DNA from: Rhabdobacter roseus
GTDB lineage: Bacteria; Bacteroidota; Bacteroidia; Cytophagales; Spirosomataceae
DNA: 64,000 nt
Direction of reading: 5' to 3'
Assembly (NCBI RefSeq): GCF_014202275.1
Contig: NZ_JACHGF010000006.1
Location: forward strand, 186,001 to 250,000
In this document: positions 17,752 to 26,067 of the stretch, piece after piece
Layout: every line of letters starts with the position of its first letter
Position numbering within the stretch: position 1 is the stretch's first letter
Translations under genes and position numbers: made by a program
The notes under the pieces: generated by a model
Seen by the model: the letters and a program-made list of their open reading frames with translations, nothing else
What the model was told of the DNA's origin: nothing
Database searches by the model: none

Positions 17752-19074
17752 TTAAGGCTGCAGCCGCACCACCACGCGGCGGTTTTTAGCTTTATTAACT
17801 TCGGAATCGTTGGGCGCGGCGGGGGAGTCGGGGCCCCGGCCGGTGGGTACCAGCTGCTCCGGCGCGACGCCCCGCTGTTTGAGGTAGTGGGCCACGACCC
17901 GCGCCCGGTACTCCGACAGCGTTTGGTTCAGCGCTCGCTGGCCGACGTTGTCGGTATGGCCGGTGAGGTGTGCCCGGAGGCCGGGTTGGCGGGCCAGCAG
18001 CCAGGAGATGGAGTCGAGGGTAGGCTGGGTCGCTTGGCGCAAATGGTAGGTACTTTGGTCGAAGTAAAGCACCACGCTGTCGTAAGTCGCGTAGTCGCGG
18101 TGCATGATCGACGCCGCCGGGGTACTTGCCGCCGGTTTTTTCAGGCGAATGGTTTTAAAATTAAGGCCCGGTTTGATCGTAAACGTTTCTTGCCGCACGA
18201 GCTGATTCCCTTTATCATAGATGGTGAGTTGATAGTCTTCGTCGGGCCGAACGGAATTGCTGCTCAGATACGGTATCGGAGCGGTGAAGCTGGACACAAA
18301 AGTAGAATGCCCCGGCTTACGAATTTCGTACCGGAATTGCTGATTTTCGGGTACCTCATAAGCCAGAGCCAGGATGGTGTGGTTGAGGGGCAACAGCCTG
18401 ATTTGGTAGAGCTGATTTTCGAGCCCGTCGGGACTGGCCGTGATGCTGCCCCGGTAGCTTTGGTAGCCCGAGACGTTTACCTCTATTGCTATGGCTTCGC
18501 TCCGAGCCAGCGCCAGGCCGGTAGGTACTTTGGTGGAATCTACCTCGAAGCAGTGGGCGCGGCCGGTGTTGGGGTACTTTAAGCAAACAGTTGCTTGTAG
18601 GCGTATACCGCTATGAGCATTACGCACCCTAAAGAACGAAGTACCTTTAGCGACGGATTTCGGGTTTTGTTTGGGAGGCGGATTGTAGGTACCTACGAGC
18701 AGTTGGGAGTCTTTACGAATCACGGGAATCGAAAGCCGAAACCGGGTGTTTCTGTCCATTTCGCCGAGGGCCGTTACGGGGAAAACCACCGTTTCGTAGC
18801 CAATTATATCAAAAGTTAGCTGCTGGGTATGGGAAGGTACCTGGATCGAGAAGAGCCCGTTGGCGTCGGTGTGGTGGGCCATCCACGCGCCGCCTTCCAC
18901 ACGAGCCGTGATGTGGGTTTTCAGGTCTAGACCCGTCGTGACATCCCAGCAGCTGCCGCTGATGATCATAGAATCTTGGCGGAGCGTATCGGGCGGACAG
19001 CTAACCGACGAAAAGCCTGACAGCCAAAACAGAAACATAGCGAGCATACCAGTAGGTTTAGGTGGATACTTCAT
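17752..19074 (-). CDS. OmpA family cell-envelope protein
   Basis: A 440-residue protein with an N-terminal hydrophobic signal that ends at SVSC, possibly a lipoprotein. Residues 38-110 look like a carboxypeptidase-regulatory beta sandwich. The last 115 residues are an OmpA_C peptidoglycan-binding domain: VVLYFDQSTYHL, then LTGHTDNVGQRALNQTLSEYRA and the Arg-rich end NKAKNRRVVVRL, with the conserved Asp and Arg that bind diaminopimelate. It should tether the outer membrane to the wall. It diverges from the TonB receptor gene across 341 bp. Confidence 0.88.
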   Translation of the reverse strand: MKYPPKPTGMLAMFLFWLSGFSSVSCPPDTLRQDSMIISGSCWDVTTGLDLKTHITARVEGGAWMAHHTDANGLFSIQVPSHTQQLTFDIIGYETVVFPVTALGEMDRNTRFRLSIPVIRKDSQLLVGTYNPPPKQNPKSVAKGTSFFRVRNAHSGIRLQATVCLKYPNTGRAHCFEVDSTKVPTGLALARSEAIAIEVNVSGYQSYRGSITASPDGLENQLYQIRLLPLNHTILALAYEVPENQQFRYEIRKPGHSTFVSSFTAPIPYLSSNSVRPDEDYQLTIYDKGNQLVRQETFTIKPGLNFKTIRLKKPAASTPAASIMHRDYATYDSVVLYFDQSTYHLRQATQPTLDSISWLLARQPGLRAHLTGHTDNVGQRALNQTLSEYRARVVAHYLKQRGVAPEQLVPTGRGPDSPAAPNDSEVNKAKNRRVVVRLQP

Positions 19075-19415
19075 GGACGCACAGGTACCTCCGCAGCAGT
19101 GAAGTACCTAGGAGCAAGGTACCAAAAAGAAAGTTTGGTAGTTACTAAATTAACTAATTTTTTAGTAGAAGGGTGGAGTGCTATACCAAAAAGCGGTAAC
19201 TCACTTGTATATCGGGCTACGGGATTGGCCACAAGTACCAAATGTATAAGACAAGCGCCGGGCGTCGTGTATAGCTAAGCGAACAAGTACCTTCGGGAAA
19301 GCCCGAGTACTCCAAAGATTTTTGCTTAAAACCTCGAACCATCGAAATCCGAACGGGTTTATTGCTCGTACCTAGTGGATATAACATCCCTTATCATTTC
19401 TCCGGCTTACCCTTT
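19075..19415. other. divergent intergenic region, OmpA-like gene and TonB receptor
   Basis: 341 bp. It has several GTAC copies and a 7-bp inverted repeat TACTAAA (19143-19149) / TTTAGTA (19161-19167), which could be an operator. No clear promoter box or gene. A longer in-frame TTG start at 19362 exists for the receptor but is not preferred. Confidence 0.45.
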
Positions 19416-22415
19416 ATGCACCAACAATCTTTACCTACACTACGTACTTTTTGGGCGAGTGGGCTCCTGACCCTGCTGCTCCTGCTGGCGGCGTCGGGCT
19501 ACGCCCAGGCCCAGTTGGAAGTTCAGGTTGTAGACCTGTTGCTTCGCCAACCGCAGCCATTTGTTACCGTTCGGGTGCTGAATGCGGCGGCTCAGTTTGA
19601 AGCGAGTGCCCAAACCAACGAAGCGGGCAAGGCCGTCTTTGCCGAACTACCCCCAGCGGGGCGCTACCGGGTGGTAGCCGAAAGCCAGGCCAACCTGGCG
19701 GGCACCGAGGTGAGTAGCGTAAGCCTGCTCACGAGCGGTATCACCACCGTACTGCTGGAACTACCCTCCAGGCGGGAGTCGATCCTGGATGAGGTGGTGG
19801 TGAGCGACCGGCGTACGGCCCAGCTCAACGTAAAGGATGCGCAGGTGTCGTACTACGTGACCAAAAAGGAGATTCAGGCGCTGCCCATCGAGGGGCGGGA
19901 CATTACCCGCTCGCTGTACCGCCTCCCCAACCTCACGCTGGCTACCCTGGGCTACGCCGAAGCGCCCAATGTATCCATCAACGGCCTCAATGGTACCTAC
20001 ACCAACTACATGATTGACGGCCTGGACAACAATGAGCGCTTCCTGGGCAACATGAAGTTCAACACGCCCGTGGGCTTTGCGGAGGGAATTACGGTACTGA
20101 CCAACAACTACTCCGTGGAGTACGGCAACACCAGCAACGGCGTCGTGAACGTCACGAGCCGCTCGGGCAGCAACGACTTCAGCGGTGAAGTATTTTACCT
20201 GACGCGCCCCGGTAGTATCCTGGATGCCAGCTCGGCCTACGCCACACTGGACCTGTCGGGCAATCAGGTAAAGGATGGCTTCCAGCGGCACCAGCTGGGC
20301 GTAGCGCTGGGGGGAGCCCTTAAAAAGAACAAAACCTTTTACTACCTCAACTTCGAGCAGACGCTGGACAAAAAAGATAACCTGCTGAACTCCCCGCTGC
20401 TGGGGGTGAACGAAATCGTGACGGGCCGCAATGAATTCAGCTACGCCTCGGGCAAGATCGACCAGCTGTGGAGTACCCGTTTTAAGTCGACCGTGCGGGT
20501 AAATGTAGGTCGCTTCGACATCGACCGCCAGGGCGGCGGGCTCGAAGGGGGCGTTAATTTTCCGTCGTCGGCCTCGGCCCAGCGCAACCGTACCTACCTC
20601 ATTGCGCTCAAAAACAGCTACTCGCTCACCGACCAGCTTACTCTCGAAACCAACTACCAGCACTCGTACTTTCGCTGGAACTACCGCGAGCCGGTTAATC
20701 CGAATAGCCCGTCCGTGACGGTGCAGGCACCTACCGGAGCGGGCATTGCTGTACTGGGCCAGAGCGGATCTATTTTCGACAGCCAAGAGTACTCCCACCA
20801 GCTGCAGCAAAAGCTATTTTACAGCGCGGGAAGGCATAGCCTCAAAGCAGGGGTAGAATTCATGAGCTCAGCCTTCAGCCTGCTGGGAGGCGGCAATCCC
20901 AACGGTACCTACACCGTACGCCTCACCGACGCGCAACTGGAAGAAATCCGAAGCCGAAACCTCGGTGGCGCGCTGGACGTGGGCGATATTCCGCGCGATG
21001 TGCGCGTGATTACCTACGACGTGGAGCTGCGGCCTACTACCTTTGGTACTACCCAGAATGTGTTTAATATCTACGTGGAAGACAACTTCGAAGTCAACAA
21101 CCGGCTGAATCTGAATTTTGGGCTGCGCTACGACTACGACAACCTCTCCAAAGGCGGAGGTACCCGCGGCGACCTAAACAACCTGGCACCCCGCGCGAGC
21201 TTCAACCTCAAGGTAGGTGGGCGCGGCGTGATTCGGGGCGGCTACGGGCTTTTTTACGACAAAATAAAGTACTCGGCCTACAGCGATGCGTTGCAGTTCA
21301 ACAGCTCCTCGGCAGACTACCAACGCCAACTGAGCGAGCTGCAGCGCCTGGGCCTGCTGGACCCCGCCGCCGACCTGAACCGGATCACCTTTCCCGGCAA
21401 CATACGGGCCACGGCTACCAACGTGAGCTACCTCAACGGCCCGCAGGCCGAGCAGCTCCAGGCGCGGCGCGAGCGGCAGTTTACCAACAACCTGCGCGTG
21501 CTCAATCCTAACGGGTTTCGTAATCCGTACTCCCACCAGTTTTCGCTGGGGTACCAGTACAAGCCTACCGAAAAAACGCTCTTCTACGTGGATTTTGTCC
21601 ATACCGCCACCAACGACCTGTACATGATCCGGAACCTGAATCCGGCCGCGCCCTTTCCCAACAACGACCCCAACGAGCCCAAAAAGCGGACCGTGGCGGA
21701 AGCGGACGCTACCCGGCCGGTACCCATCCTGCCCGGCAACATCGCCATCGTGAACGGAGATACCCTGCGGGGGATCTCGCGCAACGTGTACGTCACCACA
21801 CCCGAAGGCAAGGCGCGCTACTGGGCGGCTAACTTTGTGTTTCACAAACTACCCGAAGGCGGCAAGCTGGGCTACCGTTTCAACTACGCCCTGGCGCTCG
21901 TCAAGAGCAACACCAGCAGCCTCAACACCCGTGCCCAGGACTCCAATAATTTCGAAGCGGAGTACTCCTACGACGAGCAGGATCGCCGCCATGTCCTCAA
22001 CGGCATGTTGTTCTACTCGCCCGTCCGGAACCTCACCATCACTCCGGCTTTTCTGCTCCAAAGTGGGCAGCCGTACACCATCCTGGCCGACGCCCAGGCT
22101 CTGGGTACTTCGGACCTCAACGGCGACTCCGAGTTTTTCTGGCCGGCGGATTATTCGCCCGGCGAAAAGCGCCACGGCCGCCGCCTGCCCTGGGCCAAAA
22201 CGCTGGACCTGTCGGTCAAGTACGCCCTGCCGGTGGTTGGCAAATCGCGCCTGGAGCTGTCGGCCGATGTCTTCAATGTGCTCAACACCACCAATATTTC
22301 GGGCTATAACGTAACGCGCGGCGCCAGCAACCAAATCCAGTACGGAAGTACCTTTGTGGTGCGCTCGGCGGCTCCGCCGCGTCAGTTCCAGTTTGGCGTC
22401 CGGTATTTTTGGTAG
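19416..22415 (+). CDS. TonB-dependent receptor with carboxypeptidase-regulatory-like N-terminal domain
   Basis: A 999-residue outer-membrane receptor. The ATG at 19416 is chosen because it gives a clean signal peptide (LLTLLLLLAASGYAQAQ); the upstream TTG adds 18 residues with no function. A beta sandwich (about 30-115) is followed by a plug (VSINGLNGTYTNYMIDGLDN) and a barrel that ends FQFGVRYFW with an aromatic last residue. It is of the OAR/CirA-like kind without STN, so it should not signal to a sigma factor. A secreted nucleoside hydrolase starts 41 bp downstream, suggesting uptake linked to nucleosides or their sugar or base. Confidence 0.92.
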   Translation: MHQQSLPTLRTFWASGLLTLLLLLAASGYAQAQLEVQVVDLLLRQPQPFVTVRVLNAAAQFEASAQTNEAGKAVFAELPPAGRYRVVAESQANLAGTEVSSVSLLTSGITTVLLELPSRRESILDEVVVSDRRTAQLNVKDAQVSYYVTKKEIQALPIEGRDITRSLYRLPNLTLATLGYAEAPNVSINGLNGTYTNYMIDGLDNNERFLGNMKFNTPVGFAEGITVLTNNYSVEYGNTSNGVVNVTSRSGSNDFSGEVFYLTRPGSILDASSAYATLDLSGNQVKDGFQRHQLGVALGGALKKNKTFYYLNFEQTLDKKDNLLNSPLLGVNEIVTGRNEFSYASGKIDQLWSTRFKSTVRVNVGRFDIDRQGGGLEGGVNFPSSASAQRNRTYLIALKNSYSLTDQLTLETNYQHSYFRWNYREPVNPNSPSVTVQAPTGAGIAVLGQSGSIFDSQEYSHQLQQKLFYSAGRHSLKAGVEFMSSAFSLLGGGNPNGTYTVRLTDAQLEEIRSRNLGGALDVGDIPRDVRVITYDVELRPTTFGTTQNVFNIYVEDNFEVNNRLNLNFGLRYDYDNLSKGGGTRGDLNNLAPRASFNLKVGGRGVIRGGYGLFYDKIKYSAYSDALQFNSSSADYQRQLSELQRLGLLDPAADLNRITFPGNIRATATNVSYLNGPQAEQLQARRERQFTNNLRVLNPNGFRNPYSHQFSLGYQYKPTEKTLFYVDFVHTATNDLYMIRNLNPAAPFPNNDPNEPKKRTVAEADATRPVPILPGNIAIVNGDTLRGISRNVYVTTPEGKARYWAANFVFHKLPEGGKLGYRFNYALALVKSNTSSLNTRAQDSNNFEAEYSYDEQDRRHVLNGMLFYSPVRNLTITPAFLLQSGQPYTILADAQALGTSDLNGDSEFFWPADYSPGEKRHGRRLPWAKTLDLSVKYALPVVGKSRLELSADVFNVLNTTNISGYNVTRGASNQIQYGSTFVVRSAAPPRQFQFGVRYFW

Positions 22416-22456
22416 GTACTTTTTCTTATTTCCATGTACTTTTAATTCATTGACCA

Positions 22457-23446
22457 ATGCTTTCTTTCCATCGACGGTTTCAAAGTACCCTCTTCCTCTT
22501 ACTGCTGCTGGCCTCTGCTACCCAGGCACAAGTACCCCGGAAATTCTGGCTGGATACCGACCTGATGGTGGGGCTTCCCGAGCGCGCGCCCCGCGAGGTA
22601 GACGACGCCGTGGCGCTGCTGATGGCCCTGCGGCTTTCGGACAAGGTGGAGCTGACGGGCGTGAGCCTGGTTACCTACGTAGACTACGGCTACGAGGTAG
22701 GGCAAAAACTACTGAAGTGGTACGCACCCGACCGGACGATTCCCCTGTACAAAGGCTCCGACCTCTGCGGGGATGTGGGCGTAGAAAACGACGCGACCCG
22801 CGCGCTGGCCGAAGCACTCCGGCGGCAGAAGCTCACCATTGCGGCCATTGGCCCCGCTACCAACGTAGCGACCGTCATCAAGAATCACCCCGAGCTCGTC
22901 GGGCAAATCGAGGAGATCACTTTTTGTGCCGGTCGTACGCCCGGATTTGCCTTCCGGCCCGGGCTCGAAACCATGACGGTATCGGACTATAATTTTGAAA
23001 AAGACGTAGAAGCTTTTCGGGTTATTTTTGACTCGGGTGTGAAGGTCATCCTGTCGGGCTTTGAGTGCAGTGCCTACCTTTTTCTGGGCCAAACCGACCT
23101 GGCTTTCCTGGCCGATGGCTCCGAGGGCGACCGGTGGCTGCACGCGCAGTTTCGGCCATGGTCGCTGCGGGGGCAGCGGGTTTTTGGTGTCGATGGCTTC
23201 ATTCCCTACGACACCACACCCCTGGGCCACATTACTCATCCGGAGTACTTCAAGTACCACCGGAACATCCCGGTGCAGATCAACCGGCGGGAAAACGACG
23301 CCACCACACCCAATGCTCCCAAGGGTCCGAAGCCTTTTCTGGAGGTGTCTTACGACTACCCCAGCAAGTGGACCTGCGACTACGCCTACAAAACGCTACC
23401 CGGCTTCGAGGAGATCGTCATCGAATTGATGAAGAAGAAGAAGTAG
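22457..23446 (+). CDS. secreted nucleoside hydrolase family protein
   Basis: A 329-residue protein with a signal peptide (LFLLLLLASATQAQ) and an IU-type nucleoside hydrolase fold. The calcium site at the mature N-terminus is FWLDTDLMVG followed by EVDDAVALLMAL; the usual compact DTDxGxDDA is here split by an insert of about ten residues. Later motifs include IAAIGPATNVATVIK (conserved in the family) and ETMTVSDYNFEKDVEAF. It should cleave N-glycosidic bonds of ribonucleosides in the periplasm. It follows the TonB receptor closely and is probably co-transcribed with it. Confidence 0.88.
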   Translation: MLSFHRRFQSTLFLLLLLASATQAQVPRKFWLDTDLMVGLPERAPREVDDAVALLMALRLSDKVELTGVSLVTYVDYGYEVGQKLLKWYAPDRTIPLYKGSDLCGDVGVENDATRALAEALRRQKLTIAAIGPATNVATVIKNHPELVGQIEEITFCAGRTPGFAFRPGLETMTVSDYNFEKDVEAFRVIFDSGVKVILSGFECSAYLFLGQTDLAFLADGSEGDRWLHAQFRPWSLRGQRVFGVDGFIPYDTTPLGHITHPEYFKYHRNIPVQINRRENDATTPNAPKGPKPFLEVSYDYPSKWTCDYAYKTLPGFEEIVIELMKKKK

Positions 23447-23508
23447 GCGTGCGGGCAAGGGTAGCTGAGTGCTCCGGAGGTACTTTGCCTGATCCTGGGA
23501 AAAACCGG

Positions 23509-24009
23509 TCAGGGACTTTCGGGTAGAATGGTTACATCAACCACATAGCCTACCTGGTTTCTTTTGAGATGCCTCCGGTTGTACTTTACCCCATAGTGCA
23601 GATTGAGACTTATGGCGGGTGCCATCATAAGAACGGTGGTGGTTGGGGAGGCTTGGGTGGCCACGGCCGCTACACCCGTGGCAGTTCCCAAGATAAGGGA
23701 GGTCCACAAGGTCCGCTTCAGTAGCGGCACCCGGTCGATGTGCGTAATTTTATCCAGGGCTAGTTCAGCCCCGCTGCTAAGGACGATACTCGACTCGGTA
23801 AGGTACCTTAGTCTGCCAAAAAGAAAAAGGGGCTCGCCCGTGGGCATGGCCGCGTAATAAAACTGCATATAGTCCCCTGGTTTAGCCGTTATAACCCGTC
23901 CCGTCTCGTAATTTTTTATTTGCAACATACGTTGCGCACTTGCGTTGGTTAGGCTGAAAAACAGCCAGCCTGTCAATAAAGCAAAGCGAAACGTAGCGGT
24001 ATGGATCAT
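23509..24009 (-). CDS. small exported protein of unknown function
   Basis: 166 residues, not recognised. There is a signal peptide (FALLTGWLFFSLTNASAQ), a mixed region with MLQIKNYETGRVITAKPGD that resembles a short SH3-like or RNA-degradosome-free beta domain, and a hydrophobic stretch near 100-125. The charged end RRHLKRNQVGY precedes the C-terminus. It stands alone, convergent with the nucleoside hydrolase. Similar single-copy exported proteins occur in Cytophagales, but no role is known to me. Confidence 0.65.
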   Translation of the reverse strand: MIHTATFRFALLTGWLFFSLTNASAQRMLQIKNYETGRVITAKPGDYMQFYYAAMPTGEPLFLFGRLRYLTESSIVLSSGAELALDKITHIDRVPLLKRTLWTSLILGTATGVAAVATQASPTTTVLMMAPAISLNLHYGVKYNRRHLKRNQVGYVVDVTILPESP

Positions 24010-24193
24010 GGTTTTATCTAGAACGAGGGTGGTTTGCCTTAAAGCCAGCAGCGACTTGGCGGATCGGCTTCTCAGGCGCTAAAAGAGTGGTACAAGTACC
24101 TAAAAAAATACGTAAGCTACCTACCTTTGGCTTTTAATTTTTGTAAAAACCAGCCTCTGGGTACTTACTGGCCTGAGCAACCAATACGATATC

Positions 24194-24742
24194 GTGACGA
24201 ATCCGCTACGCAAGCTACGCATGGAAGAAATGAACCGCCTTTCGGTGGAGGGTTTTCAGCAAAGTACCAAGTTCCCGCTGGTGATCGTGCTGGACAACAT
24301 CCGTAGTCTTAATAACGTCGGATCGTTTTTTCGGACCGCCGACGCCTTCCGGGCCGAAAAAATATACCTTTGTGGCTACACACAATCCCCGCCGCACCGC
24401 GAGATCACCCGCTCTGCCCTGGGAGCGGAGCGGTCGGTGGCCTGGGAAAAGGCGGAAAGTACCCTAGAGGCCGTGCAGCACCTGCGGGCGGAGGGCTACC
24501 GGGTAGTAGCGGTGGAGCAGGCCGAGGGCAGTACGTTACTGCCGGTGTTTGAGCTTCGTCCCGAGGTACCTTATGCCTTTGTGTTTGGAAATGAGGTGGA
24601 AGGCGTCAGCGACGAAGTGATGGCCCAGGTAGACGAATGCGTCGAGATTCCGCAGTTTGGTACCAAGCACTCCCTGAACGTATCGGTGTCAGCGGGCATA
24701 GTACTGTGGGAGTTTGTTCGGAAAAAGTTAACAGAAAAATAA
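24194..24742 (+). CDS. SpoU/TrmH family RNA 2'-O-methyltransferase
   Basis: A 182-residue SPOUT methyltransferase using S-adenosylmethionine. Motif 1 is LDNIRSLNNVGSFFRTADAF, motif 2 is YAFVFGNEVEGVSDEVM and motif 3 is IPQFGTKHSLNVSVSAGIVLWEF, which form the knotted cofactor site and include the conserved Asn, Arg, Glu and Ser. The start is GTG at 24194; an ATG nine codons later is possible. The target (tRNA position 18 or an rRNA site) cannot be told from this small TrmH-like form. Confidence 0.92.
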   Translation: MTNPLRKLRMEEMNRLSVEGFQQSTKFPLVIVLDNIRSLNNVGSFFRTADAFRAEKIYLCGYTQSPPHREITRSALGAERSVAWEKAESTLEAVQHLRAEGYRVVAVEQAEGSTLLPVFELRPEVPYAFVFGNEVEGVSDEVMAQVDECVEIPQFGTKHSLNVSVSAGIVLWEFVRKKLTEK

Positions 24743-24754
24743 CGCGCTATTTTT
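24735..24754 (+). terminator. weak terminator overlapping the methyltransferase stop
   Basis: AAAAATA (24735-24741) pairs with TATTTTT (24748-24754); the stop codon lies in the left arm. The stem is all A-T pairs, so this is only a candidate. Confidence 0.35.
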
Positions 24755-24865
24755 GTTTATCCGAAAAAATACGTAGGTATTTGTAGATTTATTTCTCACT
24801 GGCCTACCACCTTCCCAACAAGCGGTAGGGTACATAACGAGTTACCTTACATTAATCTTCAAAGT

Positions 24866-25363
24866 ATGAAATCGTCGACAAAAAAATTAACGGCTGAAAT
24901 TACAAGTACACTGGAAAGCAAACTGGACCAGCTGTCTGTGAAGTCTAAAAAAGTCAAGAAATCCATTGAGAAAACCGCCGCTAAGCTGGCCAAAAAGGTA
25001 GCGAAGCTCTTGGAGAAAGAGAACAAAGAAAAAGAGAAGAAATCAAAGAAGGTGCAGAAAGCCGCCGAGGCAAAGGTAAAAAAAGAGGCCAAGAAAGCCA
25101 CTAAAAACGCCGACAAAGCCGCTAAGAACGCCGCCCGGACCGCCGCCAAAAAAGCCAAAAACGCCGAGGTAGCCGCAAACCTGAAAAGTACCCCTGCTTC
25201 GGCCGCCGCTACTCCCGGAGCCGCCGCTGCGGCCCCCAAACCCCGTACTTCCCGCCCCGCTGCTAAGCCCGCCGCGGCGGCTCCCGGAGCGGCGGCTTCC
25301 CGCACCCGCAAGTCGCGCGCTACGCCAGCTACCCCGGAAACCTCCGGAGCCGATAAAGCTTAG
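24866..25363 (+). CDS. lysine/alanine-rich histone H1-like protein
   Basis: 165 residues, extremely basic. Residues 1-110 are Lys/Ala/Glu-rich and predicted to be helical (KKSIEKTAAKLAKKVAKLL), while 115-165 is a flexible tail of Pro, Ala, Thr, Arg and Lys with KPRTSRPAAK- and SRTRKSRATP-type repeats, resembling eukaryotic H1 tails and bacterial H1-like proteins (Hc1, BpH1). A DNA- or RNA-binding nucleoid role is likely but low complexity means homology is not proven. It is monocistronic, 123 bp after the methyltransferase. Confidence 0.7.
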   Translation: MKSSTKKLTAEITSTLESKLDQLSVKSKKVKKSIEKTAAKLAKKVAKLLEKENKEKEKKSKKVQKAAEAKVKKEAKKATKNADKAAKNAARTAAKKAKNAEVAANLKSTPASAAATPGAAAAAPKPRTSRPAAKPAAAAPGAAASRTRKSRATPATPETSGADKA

Positions 25364-25411
25364 CCCCGAGGCCAGCAAAATACCATAATCCGTACCCCGT
25401 TCTCAACTCCG

Positions 25412-25774
25412 GTGCCTTACATCAAACAAACCACTCCCTTCGTAGTACCTACCACCGACGGCAAGCTGATCGAAGAGCATTTCGGTCTGGCTTCGGCCCA
25501 CGGGGGAGCGTTCAGCGTGGCGCACATGGTAGCGCCACCGCGGTGGAGCGAGCCGTTTCAGACGCCCGCTTTTGACGAAGTGACGATCATGATCCGGGGT
25601 AAAAAACAAATCGAGGTGGACGGCGACACCCTCACGCTCGAAGCCGGACAGACCTTCCTGGTGCCCGGAGGTACCCGCGTCCGCTACGCCAATCCGTTCG
25701 ACGAGCCCGCCGAGTACTGGTCGCTGTGCGTGCCCGCTTTTTCACCCGACACCGTGCGGCGGGAAGCATCCTGA
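25412..25774 (+). CDS. cupin domain protein
   Basis: A 120-residue single-cupin protein. The two cupin motifs are present: PPRWSEPFQTPAFDEVTIMIRGKKQIEV and GQTFLVPGGTRVRYANP, but the first motif shows few of the usual metal-binding His residues, so it may bind a small molecule without a metal. The start is GTG, eight residues before the first strand. It sits 48 bp after the H1-like gene and ends before a strong terminator. Substrate unknown. Confidence 0.8.
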   Translation: MPYIKQTTPFVVPTTDGKLIEEHFGLASAHGGAFSVAHMVAPPRWSEPFQTPAFDEVTIMIRGKKQIEVDGDTLTLEAGQTFLVPGGTRVRYANPFDEPAEYWSLCVPAFSPDTVRREAS

Positions 25775-25800
25775 CGACCAGGTTAAGGCCATCATTTACC

Positions 25801-25832
25801 AAGCAGACTTTCGAAAGGAAGTCTGCTTTTTT
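25801..25832 (+). terminator. rho-independent terminator after the cupin gene
   Basis: AAGCAGACTT (25801-25810) pairs perfectly with AAGTCTGCTT (25819-25828) and is followed by TTTT. Canonical shape. Confidence 0.9.
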
Positions 25833-25997
25833 GCTTTTAAGCAGGTACCTAAAGCCGCTAGGTACCAGGAAGCGCAACGCGCACGTTAGTACTTCCAGAG
25901 AACGCCAAAGTATCTTTTGCCAGCGCCTGAGCAGACCGCGGGGTAGTCTCCCGTGTATAGAAAACGCAGGGTACTTTCTGGCTCTATGGGTATTGTA

Positions 25998-26041
25998 TAA
26001 ACTAGTAAAATACTGTTAGATAAGTACTTAAACTAGTAAAA
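25998..26041. repeat. pair of 13-bp direct repeats upstream of the lamin-tail gene
   Basis: TAAACTAGTAAAA occurs at 25998-26010 and again at 26029-26041, exactly 31 bp apart, about three helical turns. The second copy ends 26 bp before the start codon. The spacing suggests a two-site operator or activator site. Confidence 0.5.
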
Positions 26042-26067
26042 AGTTACTACTTGAAAAATAAGCCTTC

